DNA from: Chlamydomonas sphaeroides
Lineage: Eukaryota > Chlorophyta > Chlorophyceae > Chlamydomonadales > Chlamydomonadaceae
NCBI GenBank assembly: GCA_001662425.1
Contig: BDDC01000500.1
Coordinates: forward strand, 1-58,717
Reading direction: 5' to 3'
DNA length: 58,717 nt
Program-made: the position numbers and the translations under genes
The notes under the pieces: model-generated
Told to the model about the DNA's origin: nothing
Seen by the model: the letters and a program-made list of their open reading frames with translations, nothing else
Database searches by the model: none
In this document: piece after piece, positions 43,514 through 54,874 of the stretch
Layout: each line of letters opens with the position of its first letter
Position numbering within the stretch: the first letter of the stretch is position 1

Positions 43514-46500
43514 GTGCCGAGAGCAGCTGATCACGAACATTGGTTGCCTGTCCTTGCTCAATTGCAGGGCGCAAATCGCCGTATCTTTGCGCCACGTCCA
43601 CCATGCCGCTTGCCGTCCCGCACAGGGGCCACATCGCTGCCCGCTGCGGCGCAGCACAAGAGCGCGGGGTGTATCCCTGCTGACGCGCGGTGCGCGTCGG
43701 CCTGTGCCGGCGTGCCTGAGCCCGGCACCGGCAAGCCCGTGCCCGAGCCAGCGGATGCCGCCCGCTCGCACTTCTCGCTGGCGGCTGCCGCCGAGGCGCT
43801 GGACACCCCCGTGTCTGCGCTCGCGCAGTACATGCTATCGGGCAACACCAGCGCCCAGTCCTCGCACGAGGACACGGGGCAGGCGATTGAGGCCGCGCCC
43901 GCGGCGCTGGTGAACTCCGTGCAGGCGGTCGCGATGCTCTCGCGCGCGCACATGCGCTACCGACCGCCTCCCTCGGTCGGGCTCGGCGCGGTGCCGGGCC
44001 GCGGCCAGCTGCACCTCAAGCTGCCCGGCCTCGACCCGTCGGACCTGCCGCCCGGCTTCCTGGCGTGCGTCAACGCGCAGCTGCGCGAGCACGCGTCGCT
44101 GACCGTCGTGGGAGCGTACGTGCGACGAGGGTGAGACTTGCGACGTCGCTGTCGCTAGGTTGCGAGCCACGCCGCGAGTTGCCCGACGCGCCGATTTTAT
44201 GCGCAACTGACGTGCCAGCACCCCGTGCTCCCTTCGCCGCCGCAGCTGCATCGAGCTTACCCTGGACCTTATTAACCTGCCAGACCGCGCTCGGGAAGCC
44301 GGCGGCGTGACGGAGGCCACTGAGCAGCTAGACCTGCCTGCGCTGGTCCTGTCGGCGCTCGGCGTGCCGCCGCCGACGGCCGACGGCGGCGACGCCGACG
44401 GCCCCGCCGTGCGCGTGCAGCGGCGCCGCGAGGTGTGGGGCATGGTGTGGGACGCTGAGACCATGCAGTGGCAGCTGGCGGCGGCGCCGCTGCCCGACGG
44501 CGCCGCTGGCGGCGACGCCGGCATCGCCATTGTACCGCCAGTTGCGGTGCACGCGCCGGCGCAGCTCGCCGCCGCCAGCTCCGCCGCCGCCAGCTCCGCC
44601 GCCGTCAGCTGGCGGCACCGCCTGGCGCTCGTCGTCTTCGGCGACGTTGAGTTTGGCGCCGCCGCCGGCGGCGCCACCCTCGTCGCCAAGGCCAACGGCC
44701 GCACCGCCGACGTGACCGTCGTCGCCGCCAGCCGCGTCGCCGGCGGCGCCGCCACCGCCGTCACGGCGGAGATGGACCTCGGCGCCCTGGCGGCGGGCCG
44801 GCCCGAGTCGTCGCTCGGCGTCGTCGTGCGCCTGGAGCTGTGGCGCGGCGGCGTGGAGCTTGCCTCGGCCAGCTTCGCGGCGCTGCGGCACGGCGACTGC
44901 GCGGCGGAGCTGTCGGAGCTGCAGCGGGAGCTGTCGGAAGCCGCCTGCCTGGACCCCGAGGACCCGGCCTACCTGCCGCCGCCGGCGCAGCGCGAGGAGG
45001 CCGAGGGGCTGCTCGCTGACCTGGCGGCGTTCCTGGACTTCGCCGCCGCCGCGTCGGCGGCGGCGTCGCGGCCGCCGGCGCTGCGGCGGTCGGTGGATCT
45101 GTCGGACGCGTTGGCGCAGTTGTACCAGGCGCCGGAGCTTGGGGATGCCATGTTGGGGGCTGGCCGCCACCTGCTGGGCTACTTTGTGCTGCAGGGCAAG
45201 GTGGCCATGGCGGCGGCGCTGCGCGACGCGCTGATGGCCGTCGGCGGCGGCGCCGCCGTCGCGCTGGACGAGCCCGCCGCCGGCGAGCCCATGACGCTGC
45301 TGCACCGTGCTGTACGCAGCGGCAGGTGTGACATGGTAGCGGCGGTGCTGGCCTGGCACGAGGCGGCGTCGCCGGCGGCGGCGGCGGCGGCGTGGGGCGC
45401 CGCCGGCGCCGCCGGAGTGACGCCGCTGCACCTGCTGGCGGCGGGCTCCGCCGGCACGGTGGCGCCGTCGTCGGAGGCCGCCGAGGGGCTGCTGCGCTGG
45501 GCGATCGAGACCTACCCTGCGGCGGTCACGGTGTGGAACACGGCGCGCGACGCCAGCGGCAACACGCCGGCGGCGCTGCATGCGGCGCTGGGCGGCGAGG
45601 ACGTGCAGCTGTCGGTGGCGATGGCGGCGCTGGAGGCGGCGGTGAGCTTGGGACTTGGGAGGGCTCACGAGAGTGTTCTCGTAGGGGGGCGCGCAGGGAC
45701 GGGTCGCCGGGGCGTGCAGCAAGGCACACGGCGAGAAGCGAGGGGCGGCTGCGGATTCAATAGGGCAGCGCGCGCCGGCGTGCCCTGCTCCAGCTGCCGG
45801 CCCCGTCCTCACGCCGCCCCGCCCTGCCGCCCTCCCCGCCAGGCCGCCTCCCCCGCACCGCTCCTCCCTGCCCCGCCGTCCCCCCCCGCACCGCCCTCGC
45901 CCTGCCCCGCCCCCCTCCCGCCGCCTCCTGCTCCACCTCCCGCCGCCGCCGCGCCCCTGCCGCGCCGGCCGCCGCTGGGTCCCCTCGTCGCCTTCACGGC
46001 CCTGGGCTTCCCCTGCGCCGCCGCCGAGGCCGCCTACGTGCGCTACGTGACGGTCAGCACCGCGCCCACCACGGGCCTGTGGGTGCTCCTCATGACCCTT
46101 GCGCACGTGACGGCCTTTTGCAAGAGCCTCTCCAGCGGCGACGCCGGCCAGGTACGGCGCGCGCGCGCGCGCGTGTGTGTGTGTGTTCCGGTGTTACGTA
46201 GAACAGAACCCCACACGCGGCACAGCACGCCCCGGGTAGAGTTGCGCGTGGGCCGTGCGCGGAGGGAAGTGTGTGCCGAATGGCGATTCCACGGCACGAA
46301 CGTGCAGTGCAGTGCTGTGACACGCGAGTGCTGCCTGATTACCATTATGCGGGATGGGTCGCCGCTCAGTGCGCCACTGCGCCACAGCTACAATGAGGGC
46401 ATATGCACAGTAACGTCGAGGTTCGACGACGGCGAGGGTCGGTGCTCCGACACACAAGTGCTGCCTGACCGCCGCTTGCGGGATTTGCCGCGTTGCCGTT

Positions 46501-47554
46501 AGTGGCCGCGCCGCGAGCTGCGGCGGCTGCCCCACACGAACCTAAGCCCTCCGTCCCCTCCCCGTTTCCCCTCCGCCCCCTCCCCCTGCTTTCCCCCAGG
46601 CGCTCATCGGCGGCACGCCCTACGTGCTCACCGCCTGCCTCATGCTGCTGGCGCCCCGCCGCTACATGGCCTGGCGCGAGGGCCTCATGCTGGGCTGCCT
46701 GCTGGGCCGCGCCTCGTGCCGCGGCGCCATCTGCGGCTTCCCGCACCTGCTGCACATGTCGGACGACGGTGAGCGCCGCCGTGACGCGGTGTGGCGGCTG
46801 TGCCGTACGCTCCGTACACCGTAACCGCGTGTCGTGCCGGTGTGGTGATGTGATGTGGGGGGCGGGGTAGTGTGGCGCGGAGGCGGGCGGAACGCAAGGT
46901 TGCGTCCTCCCGCGCATGCCCGCGCATGCCGGGACGCGGCTGCGCTGGCTGGCCCGCCCGCTTGCCTGATCGTGCCGTGCCTGCCCTGTTCGTGCCGTGC
47001 CTGCCGTGCGCTACCGTACAGTCCTCAAGTACGTCGTGTACGGAGTCGACCTGCTGCTGGACGGCTTCCTGGAGGGCACCTTTGAGCCGGTACGTGCCGC
47101 CGTACAGTTCCGTACTGCCACACAGCTGCCGTACGCATCATCGGTTAACGTCCATCGGACGCGCCCGTGCGCCGCCTCGCAAGTCCCAGCCGTGCCCCAA
47201 CCAACATTCAACCAACACCCTGCATCCCCAACAAGTAACACCCATCACCCGCCCGCCACACCTCAGGTCCGCCTGCCGCGCGTTGCCGCCGCCCGGCTCT
47301 TCGAGTGGCCCATGAACGCCGCGCTCATGTACACGCACGGCGTACGGCACACGTACGGCGCCGCCCTGCTGCGCGCCGCCGCCGTGATGGCCGTCGGCTT
47401 GGTCATGTCTGCGTTCATGGACCTCCGAGCGCGGGCCGCCTTCCTTCGCTCCTACAGCGGCGCCGAGGACGGCCCGGGCGCAGCGGGCTCCGAGCTCCGC
47501 GGCGGCGAGCGCAGCGGCGACGAGGCCGGGCGCGGCAAGGCCAAGCGGGAGTGA
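43514..47554 (+). CDS. Ankyrin membrane protein with SPL1/SPL12-type module, no SBP box seen
   Basis: Exons: (5' limit uncertain) 43514-44130, 44246-45641, 45843-46151, 46600-46768, 47022-47089, 47267-47554; about 948 aa, TGA stop, phases consistent. The first junction creates LHLKLPGLDPSDLPPGF ... VVGAYVRRGCIELTLDL, closely resembling the segment after the DNA-binding box of plant SPL1/SPL12 proteins (KLFxKDPSxLPxxL ... YIRPGCVxLSxYL). Ankyrin units follow: TLLHRAVRSGRCDMVAAVL and GVTPLHLLAAGSAG. Then comes a Pro-rich linker and several hydrophobic segments (LWVLLMTLAHVTAF, YVLTACLMLLA, AAAVMAVGLVMSAFMDL), suggesting a polytopic C-terminus. The SBP zinc-binding box expected in true SPL factors was not found between 39921 and 43513. 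It is either a family member that lost DNA binding or a gene with unfound 5' exons. Confidence 0.68.
46156..46185. repeat. (GC)n(GT)n microsatellite
   Basis: Compound dinucleotide run in the intron 46152-46599 of the ankyrin membrane-protein gene, just after the donor. Confidence 0.85.
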
Positions 47555-48976
47555 GAGGGGCGGCGAGCGGGCTGCGCCGCCGGCCGCCGGCTACGAGTGT
47601 GGGGTGCCGGCGCGTGTGGCGGCCGTGGGTCCGGCGATGGCCTGGCTCGTGCAGTCGAGGCCGCGAGCCAGGGCGGGGAGCTTTGCTGGGTTGGGTTGGG
47701 GGCGGCAGGGTTGAAAGGAACTCTTGAAACCGTCAACAGCTGGAAGCCGAGAGCGCCGAGGATGCATGGCCGGCATGGATGGGAGGCTTGTTGGCGGGGA
47801 GCACGGCAGCGCGGCCTTGCGCGTCGCGGCCCCTCACGGCGTGGCGTCGCGTGGCGGGGCGCGTGGGGTGCCGCTACATGGCGCGGCGGCAGGGAACTTT
47901 GCGAGGGTTTGGCGTAGCCGGCGCGAGGGCTTCGGGGGTCCCGCGAGCAGGGGTTGCTGATGCAGGTGGATATGGCTGCTGAGGCGGGGGCCAGGGCAGG
48001 CGCGGAAGGGTGCCCAAACCGCCGGGCCAAAGAGATGCGATATGGGGCCTACGATACACGGGCCGCATGAACGATACGGGTGTGGAGCTCCTTGACCTTC
48101 GCGGTCTCGGCACTGGCGCGGGGCAACCAGGGCGTGCAGCTGCTCGGCGCCGCCGAGGCGGCTGCGGCGGCTACGGTGCGGCTGCTTGCGCCCGCTGTTA
48201 GGACGGCGCCGCTGAGGCGACGGTGGTGGTCCTGCCGCTGCGCCCGCTGCTGCTACCGCACAAATAGCGCGGTTATGGTGGTTACGGCAGTTGCAGTTGA
48301 TGCGGTGGGTAGCTCTGCTTAACGACGGCGAGCGGCCGGCTGGTGTTGGGGCCGCCGCGCGGAGGCGGGCACATGGCGACAGCCGCAACGAAGCGAGGTG
48401 TACCCGGGGGGGTGGGCGGCGGTGGGGTTGGGACTTGGGACCGGTCCTGGCCCCGATGGCGGCAGCCGGAACGATGCGAGGGGCGGGGAACGACGTGAGG
48501 CGATGCTGGTGGCGCGCGCTGGCTGCCAGTTCGGCGCTGGCGGCGCCCGGCGCGTTTGGACGTGTGTGTGTCTGTGTGTGTGTTTCTCTCTCTTTATCCC
48601 GGGGCGCGCCCGCACCCACGTGGGCACTCGCGCTGCCTGATGTGTCGGTCTGCGGCGGCGCCCGCACCGACGCAAGGCGCGCGGTAGCGGGCGCCGCGAG
48701 CAGGGCGGGCTGCGGCGGTGCCCCAGCCGCGGGACGCTGCGGCGCTGCTTACCTGGGGAGGCGCACATGTCCTTGGTTATTCATGGGGCCGGGCGGCGCT
48801 GCGCTGCGCTGCGCGCGTGGCAGCGCAGGGCCATGGCGCCGTCGGCTGGCCTGCCGCAGGGCCCGACCTGGCCGTAGTGCGTGTGCTGGCTTGCGCCGTG
48901 CAGGCGTGGCGCCAGGCGTGGTCTCTAGCCTCGCGCATGCGGGTCGTCGCCAGCTGGACGGCCTAGGTGCAGCCCG

Positions 48977-49067
48977 GTGGTGTGGGTGGGTGGGTGGTGT
49001 GGGTGGGTGGGTGGGTCGTGGTGGTGGTGGTGGTGGTGTGGGTGGGTGGGTGGTGGTGGTGGTGGGC
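48977..49067. repeat. (GGTG)/(GGTGGG)n G-rich microsatellite
   Basis: About 90 bp of interrupted GGTGGG and GGT units on the plus strand, a potential G-quadruplex tract. Confidence 0.92.
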
Positions 49068-52000
49068 CCGCAACGAGGCGGCGCCGTGGTGGGCAGGAGC
49101 TGCCGGCGGCGCCTGTCTGGAGGGGCGTGGCGGGGCCGGCTGGCGGCGAGGCCGCGGCCGTGGCGGGCAGGAGCTCGTCCTGACCGGCGGCGCGCGTCCT
49201 GCGTGGGTGCACGTGGGCGCGCAGGCACGCGCGTATCGAGACGTGGCGGGGCCGGCTGGCTGGGATCGCTGGATGCCGCGGCCGGGCTTCGGGTCGGCTG
49301 GGTTGGGGCTGGCCGGGCTCACAGCTTGGCTCGTTGCAGGACTGCGTTGGCAGTGGCGGGAGGAGTAGGATGCGGCTCTCGGCCAGCTGGTGCGCCGGGG
49401 CCGGCGGTCTGGCTGGCTGGCTGGCGGCGACCCCGGCAGCGGCGGCGCCACCTGCCTGCTGCCGGGGCCCCGCAGGTGTGTGCGGCAACGGCACCCTGGG
49501 GCCTCTTGCTGCCCTGGCGCCGAGCGAGCGAGTGGCGGCACGGCGGCCTGGGCTGGCGGTGCTGCTGCTGGTCATGGGTGGCACGCAGCTCGGCGGGAGA
49601 GGCTGCGCCTCCGCCCCCACGCGCCCGCGGCTGCGGCCCTGCCGCCGGGCCCGCCGGGCCGCGGCCGCCGCGCCGCGGCCAGGCCCGTACCCTGATGAGT
49701 CTCCCAATGAGCTGTGACATTCGCTGTGTGTTCAGAGAAAAAGAAAAAGAAGCAGAGAGGAACACGCTCCGCATCTGTGTGTGGGGGGGGGATGTGGGCT
49801 GGTGCTGCTCTGCCGGCGGCTGATGCCGGCATCCGGCCGTCAACGGCGACGGCGCCGCTCTGCCGGCCCGGGTGATGCGCACCGCGCCCCTCCCGGACTA
49901 CATGCATGCAACCTGGGGTCGTCTTGCCCTGAAGGAGTCCCTCCGAAACGAGCTGTGGCTTTGGCTGTGTGTTCAACTTCATAGGGCGGTGTGCGGAGGG
50001 GGGGGTGTTGTGTTGCCCGCCGCCGTCGTCCTGCAAGCCGGGGTGCGCGGGCTGGCGGCGCTCGGGCAGGCGGCGGGCAGGCACCTGGCGTGTCGCATGC
50101 CGGCGGCAGCGGACGTTTGGCGGCGGCGCCAGCTGCGGCCGCGTCCGCCGCCGCAGCGCCGACGCAAGTGTTCGCGCGCTGCGCTGACGCGCCCGTACCG
50201 TACCTCGCCGTACCGTGTCGTAGTGCGTATGTCGTGCTGCGCGGCGCAATAAGGCAGGCGCTCATGCGTTCCAAGGGCGCGCGCGCGCAAGTGGGCGGGC
50301 GCTGGCGGCGCCGATGCATGTGTTGTGTGTGCTGTCAATCTATACCGCATACTTGGAATAAAGGGCAGAAGCATCGTATTGTAATGGCGCGCTGCAGGCG
50401 GGCGGCGGCGGCAGCGCTCGTACCTGTCCGTACCGTTTCGTACGAGGCGCAAGGCATGTGTCGTTGCTCGCTACAGGGCGCAAGAACCCGTACCTGATAT
50501 CCGGCAAGGCGCGAGGCGAGCCAGGGCCGCGCCCTCGCGTCTAGCCAAGTGCCGGCGTCCCGCCGGGGTTTACAAGAACATAACTGTTGTGGAGCAGGAG
50601 CAGGACCGAGATCTGCTCGATGTGCGGCTTACGTATAGCATCATGGGCTGCGACCCGCGTTGCGGGCCAGCTGGGGTGGGTCCTAAAACGCAACAGGCTG
50701 CGCGTTTCGTGCTGCTGTCTGCACTGGTGCCGCCGCGGGCTGCAGGCGGAGGGCGCAGAGTGTGGCGGCGGCCCGGTCTTATGCGACGCGCAGGAACTGA
50801 GGCTCGCGAGCTGTGCGGCTCGGTGCGCGAGAGGCGCGTTGCCGTGTGGTGCCCTGCAGCCTTGGTCTGCCGCTGCCGCTCCGTCCCCATCACTGCGCGT
50901 TCACTTGCCAGTCCGATTTTACACACAAACTATAAGGCATGGATATGCTGCTGCGCCTCTCAACGCCGCCGCCCCATTGCTCGCTGCATCCTCTGACGTC
51001 TGAGCTGTCGTGACGTGGGGGATCCGGCTGTAGCTCAAGGGGCCGGTGGGCTTGGCACTCTGGTGCCGGATGCCGTGCTGCCTTCGTTCGCGTTCTTCGT
51101 TTTTTGGTAGCTGGCACCACCACCGAAATGTCGCTGCGCTGGGGCTGGGCGCTTTCGGACGGCAGCGGACGTGGTCGCCGCTCCGCTGCTGCGCGTCACA
51201 TCGGACGCTGGGTGGTCCGCTCCTCACCGCCGCACCGTAGCAGCTGTTCCAGAGCGAGCGAGCTGTGCCAGAGCGAGCGAGCGAGCAATGCGAAGAGTGC
51301 TTCGCCGTGTCACGACACAGTACGTCCATCGGCAGAGTACAGCACGCTCTTACTTATCAGGTGCCGAGTGTGCGGAGAAAGTACTGCTCGAGATGGCAGG
51401 AGTGCTATCCGTTAGCGCTGCGATCGGCTGTCCGGATTCCCGGCACCTGGGTCGCGCCCGAGGTGCGCTGGCAGAGCCATGGGGCTGGAGGTGTCCGTCC
51501 CCTAAGAGTGCTACGCCCGGCGGGCAGCCGGCACTCCGGACCGTGCGTGCCAATGATACGCTGTGTCATGACAGCCGCCGCACTCCGACGCGTCCTTCCA
51601 GCCCTGCGCGCCGCGGCTTGCTCGGCAGTGCAACCACGTCCGTTGATTGCTTTTACTCAAGAAACAGCGCGGAAGTCATTGAAGGCTACCTGGGACAACC
51701 GCAAGCACCGGTTCGTTGGTTGCTTGCAGCGGAGACGCGCCGCACTCACGCGCCTGGCCTGGCCAGCGGCTGCAGAGCGCCACGCGCCAGCCGTACACTT
51801 GCAGCGCCGCACGTGATGCTACGCTCCAGCACCGGACCGAGCAGCCGTACCGTTCCACGCATCGACTACCAGAAGCCTCCAGCCGTGACAATTGATAGCT
51901 CCGGGCGCTCCTCGCCCACAGCCCCAGCCCCGTCCGCACTGCCCGCTTTCCCCCCCTTCGGCGCACGCCCGCCAGCCGTAGTCCGCCGGTGGGTTCCAGC

Positions 52001-52216
52001 AACCCGGGGTGAGCCCTCCTCCCACCCAACATGAGAACTTGAGATGGTCAAGTGAGCCCAGTGCCGCCGGTCCCACGCCCCTCATGGATACGGACGACGC
52101 TAGAAGTTCAGCCAACCACGTCGCGCCAGGCGGCCTCGTGCGTTGTTGTGCTGCCCACAAGCCCTGCGTCACATGTCGCGGCCACTGCCGACTCCCGCAG
52201 CACGCGGCGCCAAACA

Positions 52217-52287
52217 CACACGCGGGTCGTGCTGATATCTGTTCCTACACCTGGACGCACACACGCGCCAGCCGGCCAGCTGCAGGG
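52217..52287. repeat. 71-bp direct repeat, copy 1
   Basis: Starts CACACGCGGGTCGTGCT and ends AGCTGCAGGG. It pairs with 52344-52414, with several substitutions and no net length change. Confidence 0.9.
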
Positions 52288-52343
52288 GAACGGCCGCACG
52301 CGGCGCCCACCACACACGGGTTCTGTTCTACATAACACTGGAG

Positions 52344-52414
52344 CACACGCGGGTCGTGCTACTCTCTGTTCCTAATTCTGAACGCACACACGCGCCAGCC
52401 AGGCAGCTGCAGGG
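52344..52414. repeat. 71-bp direct repeat, copy 2
   Basis: Second copy, 127 bp downstream of the first in the same orientation. The spacer is unrelated. Confidence 0.9.
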
Positions 52415-52668
52415 CAGTGCAGCAGGACACATCGCTGCGCGCATGCGGGGTCGCCCCGCCCGCGTGTTCAACGGCCGCACGGATCAAGGCCGTGAGGCCT
52501 AGCGGCCCAAGCCAGCGGCCACTAACCCAAAACAACCGCAAGCACCCCCGCACGCATGCACCCACACACGCATGCCCATCCCACATGCGCGGTCCGTAGA
52601 AGGCACCGGCACTTAAACGGCGTTGCGCTGAGCCCCTCCGACGTCATGGGTTAGGTCAGGGCCCGCCG

Positions 52669-53415
52669 CTACCGAAACATGCGCTTGGCTCCCGGCCGCG
52701 GCGCGGCCTTGCCAGCGGCGGCCATGCTGTGGTGCGCCCTGCGCACGTGGCGCGGCAGCAGCGGGCCGGTGTGGCCCTCGGCGTTGGCGGCCAGCCGCGC
52801 TGCGGGGGCCCCCCGGGATGGCACGACGAGGAGGGGCCAGGGAACAGGGGCGAGGGCAGGCAGCGACGTGAGCTGGGGCCTGGGCCCGAACGGGGCCCAC
52901 CAAGCCGGGTGTCCACGCTTGTGCAGGCACGGTGGGCGGCAGTGCTCGATGTGCGGTGTCGGCGCCTGCAATCAGTCCCCCCTGCCAAACCCTGCCGCCC
53001 TAGCCGCCGCTCACCCTCCTCCACCAGCTCGCCCACGTAGAGCTTGGCTATGCCGCACAGCGCTATGACGACCTTGTCGTTGGGTGCGGCGCCGCGCAGG
53101 ATGGCCTGCACCAGCTGCAGGGGTGGGGAGGGCGGGAGGCAGGGGGTCGGGGAGGAAGGGCGGGAGGCAGGGGGTCGGGGAGGAAGGGCGGGAGGCAGGG
53201 GGTCGGGGAGGAAGGGCGTGTGCGCGTAGGCCCTGCGTGTGTGTAGGTGTGGAGCTGGCAGCGGCCCTCGGCGCCTGCGCTCCCCCATCGAAATAGCCTG
53301 GCGGCCCCTTGCGCCCACATCACTCATCCTCGCCGCTGCTGCCTATGCCCCCGCCGCTGCGCCGGGCCCGGCGCTCGGCCGCCGCCTAGCTGGCCCTTCC
53401 CCCACATACAGTGTT

Positions 53416-53458
<43 letters not shown>

Positions 53459-54874
53459 CTTACGTGTCTTGTAAGTGAACCCAGTCCAGCCAGCCCCGGC
53501 TGCCGCTTGCTGCAGCTGGCCCCACCTTTTTCATCTTGGGGCGCGGCAGCGTGGAGCGCTGGAAGGCCGCCCAGCGGTCCTTCTGCTCATCGTCCAGCGA
53601 GTTGTACACCCTGCGGGGCTCGCAATCGAGGAGCACGGCGTCGGGCCGCAGGTCTGCTCACAAGCGCGCGTGTTGATGCGTTCCATCGTGAGCGCCATGG
53701 CAGCGGGTCGGGCATCGCCCAGCGACTTGGCATCCACCCTGCAAAGGCCTCCCATCGTGTGACGCCCACGCGACACCTGGCAGGAGGTAAGCCGCTGCCC
53801 CGGCGACAGCGCCACACGACCGCGTCGCGGCCGGGCCGGCAATGCGCGGGCGGCAGCCGCCGGGCCTCGGCCTCTCCTGGGCTGCGAGCCCCTTCCGCCA
53901 CCCCGTGCTGTGCTATCGGGACAGGCCCACCCCACCGAGCTGTGGCAGCTGCAGCTGCGTGCCCCCCACGAGGCAGCCCCTCGCCATGGAGCAGCAGCCG
54001 CCGGGTGGGGCAGACCCCTCGCACGAGCAGACGCCTCGCGCCAGGGGGTGCGCTTGGCGACAGCGTGCCCCCGAGCTGCTGCTCCGGGGCCAGGCTGAGG
54101 CAGCTCCTCTCTGAAAAGAGCCACAGGTCGCGGGCCCACTTGAGGAAGCAAGTGGTGCCAGGAGCGCGGGGAAGCGTGCGGTGCCGGGGGGTGGTGGCCG
54201 CGTTGCCCAATGCCCCCTGCCGGAGCCCTGGAGGTCCTGTGTCCCAGGGCCTAGGTCCCCGGCAATGAGAACAGGCGGCCTGGCGGCTCACCGCCCCGGA
54301 CCGTGCGTGCGGGTTTGATTGTGCGAGCCGAGCGGCTGAGATGGCAGTGGTACAGTGGAGGCGCGGCGCCGGGGCGGCGGGAGGCATGGAGGTTGTGCAG
54401 AATGGCGCGGAGGTGCGCGCCCGCTGGTGCGGTGACTCACTGTGCCTTGTACGCTGCGGCCTTGGCCGTTGCCTCCTCAGCCGACTCGGCATGCGGCGCG
54501 GCCGCGGCGACGGGGCCTGCCGCCCGGGGGGCGCCATCGCCCGCGGCGAGCGCGAGTTGCGCGTCGCCCTGGTCCGCAAAGGTCGGCATGTCGGCCGCAT
54601 CCTCTTGCGTTGGCATGCCGTCGTCGTCCTCATCCCTGCGCGGCAAGCGTCGCAGCGTCAACAACACATAACGGAATGTTGACGAGTCCGGTCTAGAACG
54701 GTACTCCGCCGACCAGCAGACACAGCGCCGTTGCCGCGCTCACATAGGAGCAATTTCAATCGCGTCCTCCGCATCGCCTTCCAGCGCGGCATCAAAGTCG
54801 GCCTCATCGCCCTTGGCGAAAGCCTGCTCCCACGCGTCTTCTAGCTCGTCGTTATCGACTTCAATGTCTCCCAT
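52669..54874 (-). CDS. TAF11: TFIID subunit TAF11 (TAFII28-type histone fold)
   Basis: Five exons, 54874-54744, 54635-54441, 53610-53526, 53114-53015 and 52799-52669, with phases matching at all four junctions; 213 aa, as expected for TAF11. TAF11 pairs with TAF13 through a histone-fold heterodimer within TFIID at RNA polymerase II promoters. The start MGDIEVDNDELEDAWEQAF opens an acidic N-terminus typical of the family. The histone fold begins DEQKDRWAAFQRSTLPRPKM, continues LVQAILRGAAPNDKVVIALC and GIAKLYVGELVEEARL, and ends GPLLPRHVRRAHHSM, matching the family's GPLQPKHIREAVRRL. The protein ends KRMFR-TAG. The intron of 830 bp between exons 2 and 3 holds no gene; the next intron holds a (CT)n and a 28-bp G-rich repeat. 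Confidence 0.94.
53133..53217. repeat. 28-bp G-rich tandem repeat in TAF11 intron
   Basis: Three near-perfect copies of a unit containing GGGAGGCAGGGGGTCGGGGA, starting at 53133, 53161 and 53189, directly beside the exon-4 acceptor. On the transcribed RNA the tract is C-rich, so it supplies the polypyrimidine tract; the opposite strand could form G-quadruplexes. Confidence 0.93.
53416..53456. repeat. (CT)n microsatellite
   Basis: About 20 CT units, in the TAF11 intron 53115-53525. Confidence 0.95.

Larger units (their letters stand above)
47555..52668. other. 5.1-kb stretch without a recognised gene
   Basis: Long open frames exist, such as plus 48291-49823, but they are Ala/Gly/Arg/Trp low complexity created by GC bias and pass through microsatellites. 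No domain, splice chain or RNA gene is recognised. Contents noted: a TG-rich tract near 48559-48590, a GGTGGG tract at 48977-49067, two diverged copies of a segment with GAGCTGTG and GCTGTGTGTTCA at about 49708 and 49950, and the 71-bp direct repeats at 52217 and 52344. Confidence 0.4.

Noticed and set aside
44328..46106. 592-codon minus-strand open frame
   Set aside because: Shadow of the ankyrin membrane-protein exon on the plus strand, whose ankyrin units and splice sites are convincing.
48291..49823. 510-codon plus-strand open frame
   Set aside because: Composition is Arg/Ala/Gly/Trp noise. It reads through the TG and GGTGGG microsatellites, and no domain or splice logic supports it.
51015..51075. 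tRNA-like string GGCTGTAGCTCAAGG
   Set aside because: No matching acceptor stem, anticodon arm or TPsiC arm at the right spacing.
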